NCBI GenBank assembly: GCA_946629405.1
Contig: CAMOXW010000096.1
Location: 1-26,748 of the forward strand
Direction: 5' to 3'
Length of the DNA stretch: 26,748 nucleotides
Source of the DNA: an uncultured Ruminococcus sp.
Lineage (GTDB): Bacteria; Bacillota_A; Clostridia; Oscillospirales; Ruminococcaceae
In this document: positions 7,923 through 15,385 of the stretch, one piece after another
Layout: each line of letters starts with the position of its first letter
How positions within the stretch are numbered: position 1 is the first letter of the stretch
The notes under the pieces: model-generated
The model's database searches: none
What the model was told of the DNA's origin: nothing
Seen by the model: only the letters and a program-made list of their open reading frames with translations
Program-made: the position numbers and the translations under genes

Positions 7923-8696
7923 ATGAGGATAAATAAGCTTATGGCAGCGCTGACAGCAGCAGTTCTTGCGGCGGTGCCTGCATTCAGCACATCGGCTGCC
8001 GAGGAGAAAATGACGAAGCTTACGCCGGTGCTTGCGGACTTCAACAAGAACGATGTAAACGGTATGGTGATCGTGAGAATGCCTGCTGAGCTGACAGCCT
8101 CCGCGGACATCAGCTTCACCTCGCCCGAGGGCAGCAGCATCGCGTATTATAAAAACGAGCTTGAAAGCTCTGTGAACTACTGCTTCGAGATCGAGGGCAG
8201 GGATAATTCCCAGGCGGATTACCGGAATTATATGATGAAAATATCCTTCACGGACGCAACAACAGGCGCCTCCACTGAGCCGCTCGACCTGGTCTTTGAC
8301 ATACCTGACGGACTTGAAAATCCGGACAGCTTCACGGTCTACGACTACACGTTCATTGCGGACAGTGAGGCATCTGAGAGCACATTTGAGCTTATTGAGG
8401 ATGCCCCCGCGCCTGAGAAGACCGGCGATATTTTCTATCCGTCGACCTTTGCAGTGCATATCCCGGGCTATATCAAAGGCGATATCAACGGCGACGGCAA
8501 GGTAACTGCGACTGACGCATCTGCTGCGCTTGTAGAGTATGCTGTGATCGCTGACACAGGGGTAGAAACGTTCAATGCTCGCGAAAAGGCAGCCGGCGAC
8601 ATCAACGGCGACGGCAAGATAACCGCGACTGATGCCTCTGCGATACTTGTTTACTATGCCGAGCTTTCCGACAAGGGAACGGCTGAATGGCGGTAA
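7923..8696 (+). CDS. Small secreted dockerin protein, N-terminal domain unrecognised
   Basis: The protein is 257 aa. A signal peptide occupies about residues 1-25 (MRINKLMAALTAAVLAAVPA, then FSTSA). A module of about 150 residues that looks all-beta and has no motif I know follows. The C-terminal dockerin (about 186-254) has two nearly identical calcium loops, DINGDGKVTATDAS (from Asp187) and DINGDGKITATDAS (from Asp226). Dockerins bind cohesins on cellulosome scaffoldins. The start lies 7 bp after the AlgJ-like gene and lacks a strong Shine-Dalgarno, suggesting translational coupling. No catalytic residues can be assigned, so it may be a structural or targeting protein. Its place in an O-acetylation operon is unexpected. 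Confidence 0.88.
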   Translation: MRINKLMAALTAAVLAAVPAFSTSAAEEKMTKLTPVLADFNKNDVNGMVIVRMPAELTASADISFTSPEGSSIAYYKNELESSVNYCFEIEGRDNSQADYRNYMMKISFTDATTGASTEPLDLVFDIPDGLENPDSFTVYDYTFIADSEASESTFELIEDAPAPEKTGDIFYPSTFAVHIPGYIKGDINGDGKVTATDASAALVEYAVIADTGVETFNAREKAAGDINGDGKITATDASAILVYYAELSDKGTAEWR

Positions 8697-8785
8697 AAAA
8701 CTTTACTCCGATGTACCGCAAATAAAACTTCTGGAAAGAACCTGTTTATCAGCGTTGGAAGCTGGTATTATGCAGGCAGAATATG

Positions 8786-8817
8786 AAAAGCGCTCAGGAT
8801 CATCTGAGCGCTTTTTT
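8786..8817 (+). terminator. Rho-independent terminator of the five-gene operon
   Basis: AAAAGCGCTCAG (8786-8797) pairs with CTGAGCGCTTTT (8804-8815) across a 6-base loop, and the T-run continues to 8817. It lies 90 bp after the dockerin gene and closes the operon. From here to 9038 the sequence is AT-rich and I see no gene. Confidence 0.92.
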
Positions 8818-9038
8818 ATAAGGTGTACAGCAGCCTCATGGCAGCAGGGGGCTGATTTAAAGCAGCAAGGATGAAGTTTGAATACTAATTGTATATGATG
8901 ATCTGTCATAAACTCATAGTCGGAGGCAGAATAAGTTTGCTGTTCTTTAGTGCTGCTGTAAATTTTCTGTGAATTATAATCTATCTTTTACATTTGAGGC
9001 TTAGCACAATATTGTTATAAATCTTGCACGATAATTCA

Positions 9039-9067
9039 TTGACATCTCGATGACTTTTATATATAAT
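9039..9067 (+). promoter_or_regulatory. Consensus promoter P1 of the xylanase gene
   Basis: TTGACA (9039-9044), a 17-bp spacer and TATAAT (9062-9067) form a perfect sigma-70 consensus, 166 bp before the coding start. It would give a long AT-rich leader that runs through the second promoter. Confidence 0.87.
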
Positions 9068-9130
9068 AATAAATCAAGCACAAAAAATACTATATTTTCT
9101 ACCTCGTTTATTGAAATCATCCACCTAATC

Positions 9131-9172
9131 TTCACATTGTGGGTTGTGAACAAAAAATGAATAGTGTATAAT
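9131..9172 (+). promoter_or_regulatory. Second promoter P2 with an overlapping inverted repeat
   Basis: TTGTGA (9144-9149), a 17-bp spacer and TATAAT (9167-9172) make a second promoter about 60 bp before the start codon. TTCACA at 9131-9136 and TGTGAA at 9145-9150 form an inverted repeat whose right half covers the -35, so it is a candidate operator. The in-frame GTG at 9164 overlaps this -10 element and is therefore not the start codon. Confidence 0.65.
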
Positions 9173-9232
9173 AAAGTCAACATAAAACTGAACATCAGTC
9201 TATCAAATTATTTTTCAGAAGGAGTGATCTGC

Positions 9233-12200
9233 ATGAAGAAAAACAGGATATGCGCAGCACTTACTGCTGCCGTATGCTTTTCATCTGTTTTCGCATCTAT
9301 GCCCGATTTCATAGTCCCTACCTATGCAGCCGAGATCGTTTCAAACAGCTTTGAGACCGATTATGAGGGCTGGCACGGCACTACACCGGAATTCCCGATC
9401 ACCGCAGTAAACGGCTTAGGATACGGCGGTTCAAGAGGTATGCTCGTCTCCGACAGGACCTCTTCCGAAGACGGTGCTGCTGCCTCAAAGGGACTGTACC
9501 TTGAGGGCGGTGTGAAGTATAAATACAGCTTCGATGTTTTCAGCGAGACCGACGAGACCTTCCACATCAGCCTACTCTGCCGCGACCTCATCTCCGGCGA
9601 CGAGACTACCGTTGAGCTCCTCTCAGAGGACGTGAAGGGCGGCGACTGGACTACCCTCTCCACAAGCTACAAGGCTCCGAAGAACTCCTGCGAGTTCGAG
9701 ATAAAGATCACTACCGAAAGCACAAACGATTTCGCCTTCGATAACGTCCTCATCACCGAGAAGAAGCAGGCTGGCACAGCAAACGCTGCTCCTGCCGGAA
9801 AGGGTCTCAAGGACGAGTTCGGCGAGTATTTCCGCGTGGGCAATATCCTCAACGGCGGTACCGTGAACAACAGCACGATACAGGCTATCATGATAAAGGA
9901 TCACAATGCTATCGAGTGCGAGAACGAGACAAAGCCCGATGCAACTATCGTGCAGAGCGGCTCGACAGATACAAACGTTAAGGTAAGCTCCAACAGGTTT
10001 GCGGCTATCGCAGACTTTTGCGTGAAGAACAACATCGCATTCCGCGGTCATACTCTTGTATGGCACAGCCAGACCCCTGAGTGGTTCTTCAAGCAGAACT
10101 TCAGTGACAGCGGCGCTTATGTATCCAAGTCTGTTATGGAACAGCGTATGGAAAGCTACATCAAGAATATGTTCAATCTGTACGCTACACAGTATCCGAG
10201 CCTTGATCTCTACGCATACGATGTATGTAATGAGGTAGTCTACGACGGTACCGCTACACAGGGCGGTCTCAGACCTACAAACGGCACTAACGGTCAGAAC
10301 GGCTCATCTGCATGGGTAAGGGTCTACGGAGACAACTCATTCGTTGAAAGCGCTTTTACCTATGCAAGAAAGTACGCTCCCAAGACCTGTAAGCTCTTCT
10401 ACAATGACTATAACGAATTCGCTTCTGACAAGCAGAACTGCATCATAAACACCATCCTCAAGCCCCTCCACGATAAAGGCTTGCTCGACGGTATGGGTAT
10501 GCAGTCTCACGTCAGTGCAGCCTCCGGTCAGTGGGACTGGGGCGGAACGCCATCATACCTCGCTGCTATGGATAAATACCTTGAGCTCGGCATTGATGTT
10601 CAGGTAACTGAGCTCGATATCTCCACCGAGGGCGGCAAGTATTCCCTCGACCAGCAGGCTGAAAAGTACAAGGCAATCTTCCAGCACTGTGTTGACGTAA
10701 ACAAGAGCGGCAAGTACAAGGGCAACGTTACTCTCGTTCAGGTATGGGGACCTGATGACAAGAACTCATGGGTAGCTACTGACAAGAACACCGGAAAAAG
10801 CAATCAGCCCCTTCTCTATACCGCTGACTGGCAGCCTAAGTCCGCTTATACCGCTATCCAGAGCATAATCCCCGATTCACAGTGGACTACAGGCATCCCC
10901 TATACAGGCCCCGGAAGCTCAGGCTTCAAACCCATTCTGATCGAGCCTGACCAGAACGGATATTACTTCCACCACACCTTCGAGGGAGATACCTTCAACT
11001 GGGCAGGCAGAGGCGCTGCTTCAGTAATGACAAGCGGCAGAACTGCTTATGCAGGCTCTGAATCACTCCTCGTTTCCGAAAGAACTGCTTCATGGAACGG
11101 TGCAAGCTTCTCGATAAGCGCTAATCCGTTCACTCCCGGCGAGGAATTCAGCTTCTCAGCTATCGTATGCGGACTTGACTGCAATGATGTTGTGGACTAC
11201 AAGTTCACTCTCCAGTACACAGGGTCAGACGGTAAACCTCACTACGATGAGATCGCAAGCGGCAGCGCTCCCAAGGGCGCATGGCTCCAGCTTGCAAATC
11301 CCAATTACAAGATCCCTGCGGACGCAACTGATATGCTCATCTATGTTGAGACATCAGACGACTCTACCGATAACTTCTACATTGACGAAGTAATAGGCGC
11401 TGTTGCCGGCACAAAGATCAACGGCCCCGAAAAGCCTGTTATCCGCACACTCAACATCGGCGATCCTACATTTGACGGCAAGATAAGCGTATTCGATGTT
11501 ATGTTTGCCCGCAAGGCTCTCGTTAAGGGCACAAATGACGCTCTTGCATTAAAGGCTGCTGACGTTGACCAGAACGGAAAGATCGAGATCGCAGACGTTG
11601 TTCTCCTCCAGAATTACGTTATGGGCAGGATCACAGAATTCCCCGAGCCTGAGATAATTGCTCCTGATACTGCGGTATTCGAGAGCGCATTCAGCGGTAT
11701 AACTGCTGCTTCAAGCTGGAAGAAGGACGGCGAAAACAACCCCATGACCACTCAGCGCTTCGGCGCAGACCCCGGCTGGATGGTCTATAAGGACAGACTT
11801 TACATCTACACCACAAATGACGCTTTCGAGCGTAACAGCAGCGGTCAGTATCAGGAAAATACCTACAACTCCGGTACTATCAACTGCGTTTCCACATCCG
11901 ATATGGTAAACTGGACTGACCACGGAGCTATCCCGGTAGCAGGAAAAGACGGCTTTGGCGGCCCCGCAAAGTGGGCTAACCGTGCATGGGCTCCTGATGC
12001 TGCATGGAAGACCATAAACGGCAAGGATAAGTTCTTCCTCTACTTCGCAAACAGCGGCGGCGGCATCGGCGTTCTTACTGCTGACAGCCCCACAGGTCCA
12101 TGGTCTGACCCGCTTGGTCACGCACTCCTTGACTGGAATACTCCCGGAAACAGCGGCGTAGTATGGATGTTCGACCCCGGCGTTTACTACGATCCCGCAA

Positions 12201-13129
12201 CTGACGAGGCTTATATCGCTTTCGGCGGCGGCGTTGACGGCAAGGACAAGGCTAATCCCCAGACCGGCCGTATCGCTAAGCTCGGCAAGGATATGATCTC
12301 TATCGACGGATCAACAGTTACCATGGATACTCCCTATCTCTTTGAGGACTCCAGCCTCATCAAGATCGGCGACACATGGTATTATTCATACTGCACAAAC
12401 TGGAATGTTCCGTGGGGCAACACCACTAACGGCGTATCCTTCGGAAGCGGTGAAATTTGCTACATGACTTCCAAGAATCCTCTTGGACCGTGGTCACAGA
12501 GCACTCTCGCAGGCAAGGTTCTTCCCGGCACAGGCGCTGTTGATAACGGCGGTAACAACCACCATTCGATCATATACTTCAAGAATAAGTATTACGTTGC
12601 ATATCACGCCCGTAAGCAGGCTACAGATATGGTCAAAACAGACGGTCTCAAGATCTACAACAAAAAGGGCGAGCTCACAAAGGACGGCAACTACCGTTCA
12701 ACTCAGATCAACGAGGCAACCTATGATCCTTCCACCGGAAAGATCTCATGCTCTATCGACATGAAGGGCTGCTCACAGATCGAAAAGCTTGATGTTTACT
12801 CAAAGGTCCAGGCAGAAACAATGTCCAACCAGTCCAGAAATATCTCCGTTGAGGGCCTTATGGACACAACGGTAAAGGGCAAGAAGGGCGACTGGATCAA
12901 GGTAAGCGGCGCCGACCTCTCCAAGGGCGTAAAGAGCATAACAGCAAAGGGCTCGGGCGGAAAGCTCAAATTTACCACAGGCTCTGTAAATGGCGATGTT
13001 ATTGGATATATCGACCTCAGCGCAGGCGGCGAGCAGACTCTCGGAGCTGTTTCCTCTCCTACAGGCACAAAGGATATATACATTGAATTCAGCGGTGACG
13101 TAACGCTGGATTACTGGTTCTTTTCTTAA
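9233..13129 (+). CDS. Cellulosomal CBM22-GH10-CBM22-dockerin-GH43-CBM6 xylanase/arabinofuranosidase
   Basis: This 1298-aa secreted bifunctional enzyme has a signal peptide at about 1-33. CBM22 covers about 35-178. GH10 endo-1,4-beta-xylanase covers about 190-550, with acid/base Glu334 (DVCNEVVYDG), nucleophile Glu460 (VQVTELDIS) and substrate-cleft HTLVWHSQTPEWF. A second CBM22 covers about 575-730. A dockerin (about 743-803) has loops DPTFDGKISVFD and DVDQNGKIEIAD. GH43 covers about 820-1175, with Asp846 (GADPGWMVY), Asp981 (FDPGVYYD) and Glu1074 (GSGEICYMT) as the likely base, pKa modulator and acid. CBM6 covers about 1185-1298. It should cut arabinoxylan backbones and remove arabinose or xylose side groups. 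AAGGAG at 9219-9224 sets the start at ATG 9233. The dockerin is internal. GH43 specificity (arabinofuranosidase or xylosidase) is uncertain. Confidence 0.95.
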   Translation: MKKNRICAALTAAVCFSSVFASMPDFIVPTYAAEIVSNSFETDYEGWHGTTPEFPITAVNGLGYGGSRGMLVSDRTSSEDGAAASKGLYLEGGVKYKYSFDVFSETDETFHISLLCRDLISGDETTVELLSEDVKGGDWTTLSTSYKAPKNSCEFEIKITTESTNDFAFDNVLITEKKQAGTANAAPAGKGLKDEFGEYFRVGNILNGGTVNNSTIQAIMIKDHNAIECENETKPDATIVQSGSTDTNVKVSSNRFAAIADFCVKNNIAFRGHTLVWHSQTPEWFFKQNFSDSGAYVSKSVMEQRMESYIKNMFNLYATQYPSLDLYAYDVCNEVVYDGTATQGGLRPTNGTNGQNGSSAWVRVYGDNSFVESAFTYARKYAPKTCKLFYNDYNEFASDKQNCIINTILKPLHDKGLLDGMGMQSHVSAASGQWDWGGTPSYLAAMDKYLELGIDVQVTELDISTEGGKYSLDQQAEKYKAIFQHCVDVNKSGKYKGNVTLVQVWGPDDKNSWVATDKNTGKSNQPLLYTADWQPKSAYTAIQSIIPDSQWTTGIPYTGPGSSGFKPILIEPDQNGYYFHHTFEGDTFNWAGRGAASVMTSGRTAYAGSESLLVSERTASWNGASFSISANPFTPGEEFSFSAIVCGLDCNDVVDYKFTLQYTGSDGKPHYDEIASGSAPKGAWLQLANPNYKIPADATDMLIYVETSDDSTDNFYIDEVIGAVAGTKINGPEKPVIRTLNIGDPTFDGKISVFDVMFARKALVKGTNDALALKAADVDQNGKIEIADVVLLQNYVMGRITEFPEPEIIAPDTAVFESAFSGITAASSWKKDGENNPMTTQRFGADPGWMVYKDRLYIYTTNDAFERNSSGQYQENTYNSGTINCVSTSDMVNWTDHGAIPVAGKDGFGGPAKWANRAWAPDAAWKTINGKDKFFLYFANSGGGIGVLTADSPTGPWSDPLGHALLDWNTPGNSGVVWMFDPGVYYDPATDEAYIAFGGGVDGKDKANPQTGRIAKLGKDMISIDGSTVTMDTPYLFEDSSLIKIGDTWYYSYCTNWNVPWGNTTNGVSFGSGEICYMTSKNPLGPWSQSTLAGKVLPGTGAVDNGGNNHHSIIYFKNKYYVAYHARKQATDMVKTDGLKIYNKKGELTKDGNYRSTQINEATYDPSTGKISCSIDMKGCSQIEKLDVYSKVQAETMSNQSRNISVEGLMDTTVKGKKGDWIKVSGADLSKGVKSITAKGSGGKLKFTTGSVNGDVIGYIDLSAGGEQTLGAVSSPTGTKDIYIEFSGDVTLDYWFFS

Positions 13130-13138
13130 CTAATGCTT

Positions 13139-13189
13139 AAAATCGCTGCCGTCATCTGCACATCGGCGGCAGCGGTTTTAATAAAACTG
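13139..13189 (+). terminator. Terminator after the xylanase gene
   Basis: AAAATCGCTGCCG (13139-13151) pairs with CGGCAGCGGTTTT (13177-13189) with one G-T wobble, and the right arm ends in a short T-run. It starts 9 bases after the stop codon. Confidence 0.85.
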
Positions 13190-13226
13190 AATTTTCATAT
13201 GTAAGGGTATGGACAAATCAGACGAT

Positions 13227-13250
13227 CAGCCGTGAAATCATTCACGGCTG
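13227..13250. promoter_or_regulatory. Perfect hairpin/palindrome upstream of the GH5 gene
   Basis: CAGCCGTGAA (13227-13236) and TTCACGGCTG (13241-13250) form 10-bp arms around a 4-base loop. No T-run follows, so it is not a standard terminator. It lies about 80 bp upstream of the GH5 -10 element and could be an operator or a second transcript-end structure. Confidence 0.6.
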
Positions 13251-13329
13251 TATTGCTGTCCGGACGAAAATGATACGGCAAATTTCTGATAAAAATGTCA
13301 TGAAATTGGTATATTTTATTTTCACAGAA

Positions 13330-13338
13330 TGCTATAAT
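13330..13338 (+). promoter_or_regulatory. Extended -10 promoter of the GH5 gene
   Basis: TGcTATAAT at 13330-13338 is an extended -10 element with only weak -35 candidates upstream. It predicts transcription from about 13345 and a short leader into the GGAGGT ribosome binding site, which rules out the upstream ATG at 13270 as the start. Confidence 0.6.
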
Positions 13339-13368
13339 ACTGCCAGTTTCAACTTCGGAGGTATTACC

Positions 13369-14322
13369 ATGCAGATGTATAAGAATTTTCGCAGCGGCAT
13401 AAATTTCGGCGGCTGGCTCTCACAGTGCGATTACAGCAGGGAAAGGCTCGACGGCTTCATCAGGGAGGACGACTTCCGCATTGCAGCGTCGTGGGGGGCA
13501 GATCATGTGCGGATCCCATTTGACTATAATATTCTCGAAAACAGTGACGGCTCCTACTGCGGGGAGGGCTTTGACAGGCTCGCCGCTGCGGTTGAGATAT
13601 GCGCAAAATATGGGCTCAGCACCGTGCTTGACCTGCATAAGACAGCCGGCTTCTCCTTCGATTACTATTCAGAGAGCGAGAGCGGTTTTTTCGACAGCGA
13701 GGAATACCAGGAACGCTTCTACCGGCTCTGGGAAAAGCTCGCGAAGCGCTTCGGCAATGATCCGGATCATATTGCTTTCGAGCTGCTCAATGAGGTCACC
13801 GACAAGGCGTTCATCGGCAAGTGGAACGAGATAGTCCGCACCTGTATCCCGCGTATCAGGAAGTTTGCTCCTGAGACGATCATCCTTGTCGGAAGCTATA
13901 AGAACAACGCTGCGGACACCGTCTGCGAGCTTGACCCGCCCTTTGACAGCAGGGTCGTGTACAATATGCACTGTTATGAGCCGCTTATTTTCACTCACCA
14001 GGGCGCATACTGGACGAACGATATCGACCCGGAAAAAAGGCTGAGCTTCGATGAGTCCGGCTGCGATGAGGCTTACTTTGAGGAACTGTTCTCGACTGCA
14101 ATAAAGAAGGCTGACGAGTACGGCGTACCGCTCTACTGCGGTGAATACGGCGTTATCGATGTCGTGGAGCCGGAGGATGCTCTCAGGTGGCTGAAGTGCA
14201 TCAATTCCGTTTTTGAAAGGCACGGCATCGGCAGGTGCATCTGGACATACAAGGAAATGGACTTTGGTCTGACCGACACCCGCCTTGATGATATCCGAGG
14301 CGAAATGATGAAATATATCTGA
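13369..14322 (+). CDS. Cytoplasmic GH5 family beta-glucanase (endoglucanase-like)
   Basis: The protein is 317 aa, starting MQMYKNFRSGINFGGWLSQC. Clan GH-A signatures are ADHVRIPFDY, the acid/base Glu142 (ELLNEVTD), VVYNMHCYEP and the nucleophile Glu259 (YCGEYGVID). The single catalytic domain has no signal peptide, CBM or dockerin, unlike its neighbours, so it probably acts inside the cell on imported beta-gluco-oligosaccharides. Family members include endo-1,4-glucanases, exo-1,3-glucanases and beta-mannanases, and the exact substrate is not certain. ATG 13369 is chosen because GGAGGT lies at 13356-13361 and the promoter is at 13330-13338; an in-frame ATG at 13270 lies upstream of that promoter. 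The AraC regulator gene follows 150 bp later under its own promoter. Confidence 0.9.
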   Translation: MQMYKNFRSGINFGGWLSQCDYSRERLDGFIREDDFRIAASWGADHVRIPFDYNILENSDGSYCGEGFDRLAAAVEICAKYGLSTVLDLHKTAGFSFDYYSESESGFFDSEEYQERFYRLWEKLAKRFGNDPDHIAFELLNEVTDKAFIGKWNEIVRTCIPRIRKFAPETIILVGSYKNNAADTVCELDPPFDSRVVYNMHCYEPLIFTHQGAYWTNDIDPEKRLSFDESGCDEAYFEELFSTAIKKADEYGVPLYCGEYGVIDVVEPEDALRWLKCINSVFERHGIGRCIWTYKEMDFGLTDTRLDDIRGEMMKYI

Positions 14323-14324
14323 TA

Positions 14325-14405
14325 CCGCAGCCTCAGCTCGGAGCGTGGGGGAGAACAGCATCCGTCCCGCTCAGACTATCCCGGCATTAATATCTCCGAC
14401 TGCGG
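14325..14405 (+). other. Structured intergenic segment between GH5 and the AraC gene
   Basis: CCGCAG (14325-14330) and CGGAG (14339-14343) can pair with CTGCGG (14400-14405) and CTCCG (14394-14398). An inner alternative pairs GAGCGtGG (14341-14348) with the CCCGCTC segment near 14366-14372. There is no T-run. It may help end the GH5 transcript, but this is weakly supported. Confidence 0.35.
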
Positions 14406-14414
14406 CGCCGGAGC

Positions 14415-14444
14415 TTGACATTCTGACTTCTGATATGATATAAT
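14415..14444 (+). promoter_or_regulatory. Promoter of the AraC-type regulator gene
   Basis: TTGACA (14415-14420), an 18-bp spacer and TATAAT (14439-14444), preceded by TGa, make a strong extended -10 promoter 28 bp before the start codon. Confidence 0.85.
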
Positions 14445-14472
14445 TTTTATATACAGCTCAGGAGGGATCAGA

Positions 14473-15219
14473 ATGGATGCAAATACCGAAAATATGATTG
14501 CTCAGCACCTTTTCTCACAGCACGAGAATGACTTTGAACACGCCTCCTTCGACCGTGAGATCGCCTTCTACGAAAGCATCTGCTCCGGCAATATGGAGCT
14601 TGTCCGCGTGTTCATGAAGCCGCTTTGCTGCGAGGGCTGCGGCGTACTCAGCGATGATTACATCCGCAATATGAAGTATCATATGGTGATCCTTGCCGCG
14701 CTTATCGCCCGCTACTGCATAAGGGGCGGCATGACACCTGAGACCTCGTACAGTCTCAGTGATTTCTACATCATGAAGACCGACAAGTGCTCCACCGAGG
14801 AGGAGCTCCGAACCGTACACCTCGAAATGATAACCGACTATACCAACAAAATGCGCCAGCAGAAGCTTGCCGGCGTTTACTCAAAGCAGATCGTCCGCGC
14901 CATCGACTACATTATCCGCCACCTCCACAGTCATATCACCCTCGAAAGCACCGCACAGCACCTGAAGCTCAGCTCAGCCTATCTCTCGCGGCTTTTCAAG
15001 AAGGAGACCGGTATGTCGTTCGGCGACCATGTGAATAAGCTCAAGATCGAGGAGGCCTCCGCACTCCTGCTCTACACTGAATATTCCGACACAGAGATAA
15101 GCTCGCTGCTCGGATTCAGCTCACAGAGCTACTTCATCAAGATCTTCCGCAAGTACATGGGCACTACCCCGAAAAAGTACAAGAAGCAGTATAACGTGAA
15201 TATCGTTCCGGACCGCTGA
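14473..15219 (+). CDS. AraC family transcriptional regulator
   Basis: The protein is 248 aa. The C-terminal DNA-binding domain (about 140-245) has two helix-turn-helix motifs: LESTAQHLKLSSAYLSRLFK with KETGMSFGDHV, and YSDTEISSLLGFSSQSYFIK with GTTPKKYKK. The N-terminal part (about 1-135) resembles the regulatory region of YesN/YSIRK-associated AraC proteins (GVLSDDYIRN, then RYCIRGGMTPETSYSLSDFYI with the break added). It also carries a CCEGC cluster at about residues 50-54. AGGAGG at 14460-14465 fixes the start. Located between GH5 and GH9/GH16 genes, it is a natural candidate to control this fibre-degradation locus, but binding sites cannot be assigned. Confidence 0.9.
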   Translation: MDANTENMIAQHLFSQHENDFEHASFDREIAFYESICSGNMELVRVFMKPLCCEGCGVLSDDYIRNMKYHMVILAALIARYCIRGGMTPETSYSLSDFYIMKTDKCSTEEELRTVHLEMITDYTNKMRQQKLAGVYSKQIVRAIDYIIRHLHSHITLESTAQHLKLSSAYLSRLFKKETGMSFGDHVNKLKIEEASALLLYTEYSDTEISSLLGFSSQSYFIKIFRKYMGTTPKKYKKQYNVNIVPDR

Positions 15220-15245
15220 ACACAGCGGTCCTTTTATTTTTTTTT
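15210..15245 (+). terminator. Terminator overlapping the end of the AraC gene
   Basis: GGACCGCTG (15210-15218) pairs with CAGCGGTCC (15223-15231) across a 4-base loop. TTTTATTTTTTTTT follows directly. The stem includes the stop codon. Confidence 0.95.
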
Positions 15246-15285
15246 GCAATATCATGATTTTACCATTTTTGTCATAAATGTTGTA

Positions 15286-15313
15286 TACTTTTGCTGAGCT
15301 TTCAATGTATAAT
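15286..15313 (+). promoter_or_regulatory. Probable promoter of the GH9/GH16 gene
   Basis: TATAAT at 15308-15313 has only a poor -35 (TTTTGC-like bases near 15288), which hints at activator dependence. TATAATgATAGTGCA (15308-15322) closely matches the -10 and initial transcribed bases of the promoter at 2049-2063. In the leader, GGAAG (15334-15338) can pair with CTTCC (15350-15354). Confidence 0.5.
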
Positions 15314-15385
15314 GATAGTGCAAGTATCGAACAGGAAGACTTAGCACGGCTTCCGCAATAATATTATTCGAGAGGGGAAATTCCA

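Noticed and set aside
9164..9232. Longer start for the xylanase (GTG 9164)
   Set aside because: This GTG overlaps the P2 -10 element. ATG 9233 has AAGGAG at good spacing and begins a clear signal peptide.
13270..13368. Longer start for the GH5 gene (ATG 13270)
   Set aside because: It lies upstream of the extended -10 promoter, and the extra 33 residues do not look like GH5 or a signal peptide.
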